9,773 nucleotides of DNA, taken from assembly GCA_030154385.1 (NCBI GenBank), contig JASKJZ010000065.1, forward strand, positions 1-9,773. The letters run 5' to 3'. The notes under the pieces were generated by a model, which saw only the letters and a list, made by a program, of their open reading frames with translations, did not search any database and was not told the origin of the DNA. The translations under genes were made by a program, and so were the position numbers. How positions within the stretch are numbered: the stretch's first letter is position 1; each line of letters starts with the position of its first letter. This stretch comes from Clostridiales bacterium. Its GTDB lineage: Bacteria; Bacillota_A; Clostridia; Lachnospirales; Lachnospiraceae. Below are positions 6,594 to 9,773 of this stretch, piece by piece.

Positions 6594-7477
6594 TTTTTCC
6601 GATTGACATCAAAGTGTCGGCTCAAAAATTTTGTAAGTAAGTTAATTGCAAATACAATTATAAGTAATACAACCGCAATACCAAAGGCATTGTCATATTG
6701 TCCTTTTGACATTGATAAGTATAGCTGTATGGTAAGGGTTCCACCTGGCTCCAGCACCTTTTTGAAGAGACCGCTTCCATAAGTTCCAAAGGTAGGCAAT
6801 AAATAACCGCTTCCTGCCGTAAATAAGAGTGCTGCGGATTCTCCAACGATACGGCCAATTGCCAGGATAATACCCGTCACAATACCTGGCATTGCAGATG
6901 GTAACAGGATGGTTCGGATCATATACCATTTAGTAGCTCCCATTCCAAGAGCACCGCTGCGATAGGATTCTGGTACCGTTTTTAAGGCCTCTTGTGTATT
7001 TCTGGTAATTAAAGGGAGTACCATAATCGTCATGGTGAAGGCACCTGTCAGGATGGAGTATCCAAATCCAAAGGTCGTACCAAATAATGCCAAACCAAAC
7101 AATCCAAATAAAATGGAAGGAAGTCCAGCAAGAATTTCGGTTGTACCTTCAATTAAGGAAACCATTCTTCCTTTTTTTGCATATTCGCTTAAATAAATAG
7201 CAGAGCCTACTCCAACTGGTGTCGCAATCAACAGGGTTATAAGAATTAAATACAAGGTGTTTACAATATTACCAAGAATTCCAAAGGTCTTATGAGAAGG
7301 GCTTTGCACCGTGGTCAAAAAAGTCCAGTTAATGACACGGATTCCCCGAATAAAAACATAAAGTACAATGCCAAGTAAAAGAAGAACGGATATCGATGCA
7401 CTCACATAAATCAGCACCTTTAACAATGCATCGGATATGCGGTATTTTTTTCCATAAATCGTCAGTGAATCAGTCAC
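6590..7477 (-). CDS. pstA: Phosphate ABC transporter permease PstA
   Basis: This 295-residue integral membrane protein is one of the two channel subunits of the Pst importer. Six hydrophobic segments are visible at about 18-44, 68-98, 115-135, 140-158, 197-220 and 263-283. The cytoplasmic coupling loop that contacts PstB is [20 protein letters not shown] (176-195), an EAA-type motif. [16 protein letters not shown] (245-260) is also typical of PstA. The start is a GTG at 7477, not ATG. It is supported by GGGAGGAG six bases upstream and by an eight-base overlap with the pstC end (GTGACTGA), an arrangement that suggests coupled translation. The length is normal for the family. Confidence 0.96.
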   Translation of the reverse strand: MTDSLTIYGKKYRISDALLKVLIYVSASISVLLLLGIVLYVFIRGIRVINWTFLTTVQSPSHKTFGILGNIVNTLYLILITLLIATPVGVGSAIYLSEYAKKGRMVSLIEGTTEILAGLPSILFGLFGLALFGTTFGFGYSILTGAFTMTIMVLPLITRNTQEALKTVPESYRSGALGMGATKWYMIRTILLPSAMPGIVTGIILAIGRIVGESAALLFTAGSGYLLPTFGTYGSGLFKKVLEPGGTLTIQLYLSMSKGQYDNAFGIAVVLLIIVFAINLLTKFLSRHFDVNRKN

Positions 7478-8402
7478 GGCTCTCTCCTCCCTTCTTTAAT
7501 ACTCTTGTTAGCACAACATTAATTATCATAATAAAGGCAAATAAAACCAATCCAATGGTAAACAAAACTTGCCTGTGAGTATCCGCTGCATAACCCATTT
7601 CACTTACAATTGCAGTGGTCAAAAATCGAACGGAATTAAATGGAAGCGGCAGATTTACCGAGCTTCCTGAAACCAAGCTAATCGCCATTGCTTCACCAAG
7701 TGCACGCCCAACACCAAGTACAATTGCTGTTACAATACCAGAGCGAGCCGCTGGAAGGATTACTTTAAAAATTGTCTGAATATGAGAAGCACCAAGTGCT
7801 AGTGATCCGCTTTTTAAATATCCTGGTACCGCACGAATAGCAGATTCACTGATGTTGATAACGGTCGGAAGAATCATAACCGCAAGTACAAGTACTGCTG
7901 AAATCAGATTCGCGCCACCCGTAAACTGATGTGTCGTGGAATTTGCAAATATTTTCAGTTCCAATTCATACATAATCGGATTTAACAATAAGATTCCAAG
8001 AAGGCCATACACGACGGAAGGAATTCCTGCAAGTAATTCTACGGCCGGCTTTACAATCATAGCCATCTGCTTAGGTGCGGTTTCTGCTAAAAAAACCGCA
8101 GTTAAAACACCAATAGGCACCCCAATTAAGATTGCTAAGAGGGTACCGACAATTGAAGTTAATATTACATTTAAAATACCATAATGTGGAATCTTTGCAG
8201 TAGGCTGCCAAACAGAGGAAAATAAAATTTCTTTAAGCCCTACCTTAAAGATAGCTGGTGTTCCACAAATTATCATATACACAGTAATGGAGGCGACTGC
8301 TAATACAGCCGCCAAACCACATACTATGAATATTATCTCTGCCACTCGCTCTACTGCTGAGCGGTTTTTAAAATCACGATTGATAGAGTATAATTGATCC
8401 AT
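7470..8402 (-). CDS. pstC: Phosphate ABC transporter permease PstC
   Basis: This 310-residue membrane protein is the partner permease to PstA. Hydrophobic segments lie at about 21-46, 75-106, 118-142, 163-184, 218-243 and 278-300. The coupling loop is SLALGASHIQTIFKVILPAA (200-219), followed by GVGRALGEAMA (230-240), both hallmarks of PstC. The PstC-type first periplasmic stretch includes the segment FSSVWQPT (61-68). The ATG at 8402 is preceded by AAAAGGA at about seven bases. It starts 21 bases after the pstS stop, with no hairpin between them, so no differential attenuation of pstS over the membrane genes is visible here. Length and order are normal. Confidence 0.97.
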   Translation of the reverse strand: MDQLYSINRDFKNRSAVERVAEIIFIVCGLAAVLAVASITVYMIICGTPAIFKVGLKEILFSSVWQPTAKIPHYGILNVILTSIVGTLLAILIGVPIGVLTAVFLAETAPKQMAMIVKPAVELLAGIPSVVYGLLGILLLNPIMYELELKIFANSTTHQFTGGANLISAVLVLAVMILPTVINISESAIRAVPGYLKSGSLALGASHIQTIFKVILPAARSGIVTAIVLGVGRALGEAMAISLVSGSSVNLPLPFNSVRFLTTAIVSEMGYAADTHRQVLFTIGLVLFAFIMIINVVLTRVLKKGGESRD

Positions 8403-8423
8403 ATGCGTTCCTTTTCTTTTTTA

Positions 8424-9350
8424 TTAGTCTGGGATGATTAATCCTACGGATTTAATGAGTTCTTTTCCTGCATCTGACTTTAAGTAATCAAAGAGTGCCT
8501 GTACTTCTGGGGTTTGTGCGCTGATTTCTCCCATAGTTGCCATGATGAATGGACGGCTAAGAGAATAATCTCCTGCTTTGATTGTATCTTCACTTGGAGC
8601 AACTCCATCAAGGCTCATTGCCGTTACTGTATCATCTAAGATGTCCAAAGATACATAACCAATGGAACCCTTAGTAGAAGCAACCTTTGCCATAACAGCA
8701 CCTGTACTGTCGAGTTCATTTGCATATGCACACTGATCCTCAATGCCTAATAATTCTTCAAAAGCACCTCTTGTACCAGAACCAGCTTCACGACCAACTA
8801 CTACGATTGGCATATTGTCTCCGCCAAGATCCTTCCAATTCGTAACTTCACCTTTGTAAATCTTTGTTAAATCTTCTGTTGTCAATGCTGTCACTTTATT
8901 ACTGGTATCTGTGATTACTGCAATTCCATCGATAGCTACTACATTTGGAACCGCTCCTGCTGAAATTTCGTCATCCTTTAATTCACGAGAAGCATTACCA
9001 ATCTGTACATTTCCAGCAATCAAGGATTCAATACCAGCACTCGAACCAATAAATTCTGCATTTACGGTTACGCCACTGTTTTCTTTCATAAATGCTTCCG
9101 ATAAAGCAGTTGCTAATTTTTCCATTGATGTAGATCCAGCCATTGTAATAGAGCCACTTAAAGCACTATCCGTTGCTGTAGTATCTGTTGCTGTAGTATC
9201 GGCAGCCGTATTGTCTGGGGTTGCTTCCTGGGTCGTTTCCGTTGTTGTCGTGGTAGAATCCGCTGTCTTATTTTGGCATCCAGCAAGTGCTGTAATGCTT
9301 AGAGCTGTAATCAATGTAAGTGCTGCTAATTTACTCCAATTCTTCTTCAT
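8424..9350 (-). CDS. pstS: Phosphate-binding lipoprotein PstS
   Basis: This 308-residue protein is the extracytoplasmic phosphate receptor of the Pst importer. It begins with a lipoprotein signal peptide, KK then a hydrophobic core and lipobox LAGC, with lipidated Cys at 25. A flexible Thr/Asp/Ala linker follows (about 28-64), partly made of a five-residue repeat (DTTAT). The binding domain runs from about 66 to 308. Likely phosphate-contacting loops are AGSTSM (71-76), IGSSAG (101-106), NASRE (119-123) and GREAGSGTRGAFEE (186-199). Periplasmic homologues of Gram-negatives lack the lipobox, so this form fits a Gram-positive cell. The ATG at 9350 is preceded by AAAGGAG at seven bases. It is the first gene of the operon and lies behind a Pho-box-like promoter region. 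Confidence 0.97.
   Translation of the reverse strand: MKKNWSKLAALTLITALSITALAGCQNKTADSTTTTTETTQEATPDNTAADTTATDTTATDSALSGSITMAGSTSMEKLATALSEAFMKENSGVTVNAEFIGSSAGIESLIAGNVQIGNASRELKDDEISAGAVPNVVAIDGIAVITDTSNKVTALTTEDLTKIYKGEVTNWKDLGGDNMPIVVVGREAGSGTRGAFEELLGIEDQCAYANELDSTGAVMAKVASTKGSIGYVSLDILDDTVTAMSLDGVAPSEDTIKAGDYSLSRPFIMATMGEISAQTPEVQALFDYLKSDAGKELIKSVGLIIPD
9171..9215. repeat. 15-bp in-frame tandem repeat in the PstS linker
   Basis: CGTTGCTGTAGTATC (9171-9185) and TGTTGCTGTAGTATC (9186-9200) differ at one base. A third, more diverged copy, GGCAGCCGTATTGTC, follows at 9201-9215. Each unit encodes five residues of Thr/Ala/Asp on the minus strand. Slippage here would lengthen or shorten the tether between the lipid anchor and the phosphate-binding domain. 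Confidence 0.8.
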
Positions 9351-9401
9351 AAATAATCTCCTTTAGTCATTTCGTTTTTTTCTTTTCTCTTATTCTTTAC
9401 A

Positions 9402-9435
9402 ACGATAGTTTAATTCATTCGTGTGTAAAGTTATA
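9402..9435 (-). promoter_or_regulatory. Candidate -10 elements of the pst operon promoter
   Basis: Two -10 candidates are visible on the minus strand. TATAAC (9435-9430) is five of six to consensus and lies just after three phased TTTAC-like repeats, with no good -35, as expected of an activator-dependent promoter. TATCGT (9407-9402) is weaker but lies 16 bases after TTTACA (9429-9424), which could serve as a -35. I cannot decide between them from sequence. The leader to the pstS ATG would be roughly 45-75 bases. Confidence 0.4.
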
Positions 9436-9472
9436 TCATGCTCTTGATAATCTTTTGTAAAGTTAAAGTAAA
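9419..9472 (-). promoter_or_regulatory. Candidate PhoP/PhoB box: 11-bp-phased TTTAC repeats
   Basis: Read on the minus strand, TTTACTTTAAC (9472-9462), TTTACAAAAGA (9461-9451) and TTATCAAGAGC (9450-9440) lie head to tail with an 11-base period. TTTACACACGA (9429-9419) follows one base short of the fifth register. TAACTTTACA occurs exactly twice, 32 bases apart. OmpR-family phosphate response regulators bind direct repeats with an 11-base period, such as the TTAACA-like boxes of Bacillus PhoP. Position before pstS and the phasing support a Pho box. The regulator itself is not in the window. Confidence 0.6.
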
Positions 9473-9483
9473 TGATTGAAACA

Positions 9484-9530
9484 AAAAAAGTCCGAAAATA
9501 AAGATGAATTCTTCATTTTCGGACTTTTTT
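9484..9530 (-). terminator. Rho-independent terminator after carbamate kinase
   Basis: A 16-bp stem pairs 9484-9499 with 9515-9530 (core AAGTCCGAAAAT with ATTTTCGGACTT) around a 15-base loop. On the minus strand the stem ends in a run of seven T. It begins 3 bases after the carbamate kinase stop codon and separates that gene from the pst promoter region. Confidence 0.92.
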
Positions 9531-9532
9531 CT

Positions 9533-9773
9533 TTACCTTACAATAACCGTTCCCGTTTTTCCCAAAATACCGTCCTTTGCTTTTTCAAGCAACGTAATAA
9601 GTGATCTTCTTCCTGGCTTTGATTCTGCAAAATCAATTGCTGCCTGTACCTTTGGAAGCATAGAGCCAGGAGCAAAGTGCCCTTCCTCACAATACTGCTT
9701 CATTTCTTCAACACTGACTTCACCCAACCACTTTTGCTCTGGCTTTCCATAGTGTATAGCAGCCTTTTCCACT
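9533..9773 (-). CDS. arcC: Carbamate kinase, C-terminal fragment (5' end outside window)
   Basis: The last 79 residues of a carbamate kinase are visible. This cytoplasmic enzyme makes ATP and carbamate from carbamoyl phosphate and ADP in arginine, agmatine or purine/allantoin breakdown. The fragment shows AAIHYGKPEQKWL, then the diagnostic GHFAPGSMLPKVQAAIDF and the C-terminal LITLLEKAKDGILGKTGTVI, all strongly conserved. The frame is open to the window edge. The GTG at 9772-9770 is an internal valine codon, not a start, since it lies well inside the conserved fold. The gene is followed directly by a strong terminator, so it is not co-transcribed with pst. Which catabolic pathway it serves depends on genes beyond the edge. 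Confidence 0.95.
   Translation of the reverse strand, partial: VEKAAIHYGKPEQKWLGEVSVEEMKQYCEEGHFAPGSMLPKVQAAIDFAESKPGRRSLITLLEKAKDGILGKTGTVIVR

Noticed and set aside
8911..9366. 151-codon open frame on the plus strand opposite pstS
   Set aside because: It is antisense to a confidently assigned gene, is valine/alanine/serine-rich with no recognisable motif, and has no ribosome binding site. It is a shadow of the pstS codon bias.
9347..9370. Seven-codon reading frame (MTKGDYL) ending in an ATGA overlap with the pstS start
   Set aside because: It has no ribosome binding site of its own and simply spans the pstS ribosome binding site. A chance frame is the simplest reading.
9533..9772. Stand-alone 79-residue protein starting at GTG 9772
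   Set aside because: The sequence is the conserved C-terminal part of carbamate kinase and the frame continues to the window edge, so the GTG is an internal codon.

Overview
The window reads as a compact chromosomal stretch from a low-GC Gram-positive anaerobe of the class Clostridia, most likely Lachnospiraceae. This assignment is an inference. It rests on AT-rich coding sequence, strong AGGAGG-type ribosome binding sites, a two-gene (split) transketolase, a lipoprotein-type PstS with a Thr-rich linker, and an arylsulfotransferase-like surface protein. All real genes lie on the minus strand, so transcription runs from high to low coordinates. No mobile element, CRISPR array, tRNA or rRNA is visible, and no gene-free stretch exceeds about 185 bases.

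In order of transcription: (1) 9773-9533 is the C-terminal end of a carbamate kinase, followed at once by a strong hairpin terminator. (2) 9472-5060 is a complete phosphate-uptake operon, pstS-pstC-pstA-pstB-phoU. It has a promoter region with 11-bp-phased TTTAC repeats that look like a PhoP/PhoB box, and it ends in a 15-bp-stem terminator after phoU. (3) 5043-1696 is a second apparent operon with its own candidate promoter. It holds a YbaK-type aminoacyl-tRNA deacylase, a threonine-aldolase-family PLP enzyme, and a 576-residue membrane-anchored protein with the fold signature of aryl-sulfate sulfotransferase (AssT) but apparently none of its catalytic residues. (4) 1692-1 is a split transketolase pair with its own near-consensus sigma-A promoter. 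The spacer of that promoter is filled by an imperfect palindrome resembling a Rex (redox-sensing repressor) operator. The second subunit gene runs off the left edge.

The Pst proteins form the high-affinity phosphate ABC importer: PstS captures phosphate outside, PstC and PstA form the channel, PstB supplies ATP hydrolysis, and PhoU restrains uptake and Pho signalling. The two transketolase subunits together make one thiamine-diphosphate enzyme of the non-oxidative pentose phosphate pathway. No pathway link between the YbaK, threonine aldolase and AssT-like genes is evident.

Most of the window is ordinary housekeeping and transport. The items most worth a second look are the AssT-like protein with a lost active site and a repeat-encoded Thr/Ala linker, the Rex-like element in the transketolase promoter, the phased Pho-box repeats, and a hairpin that presents the pstB ribosome binding site in its loop.
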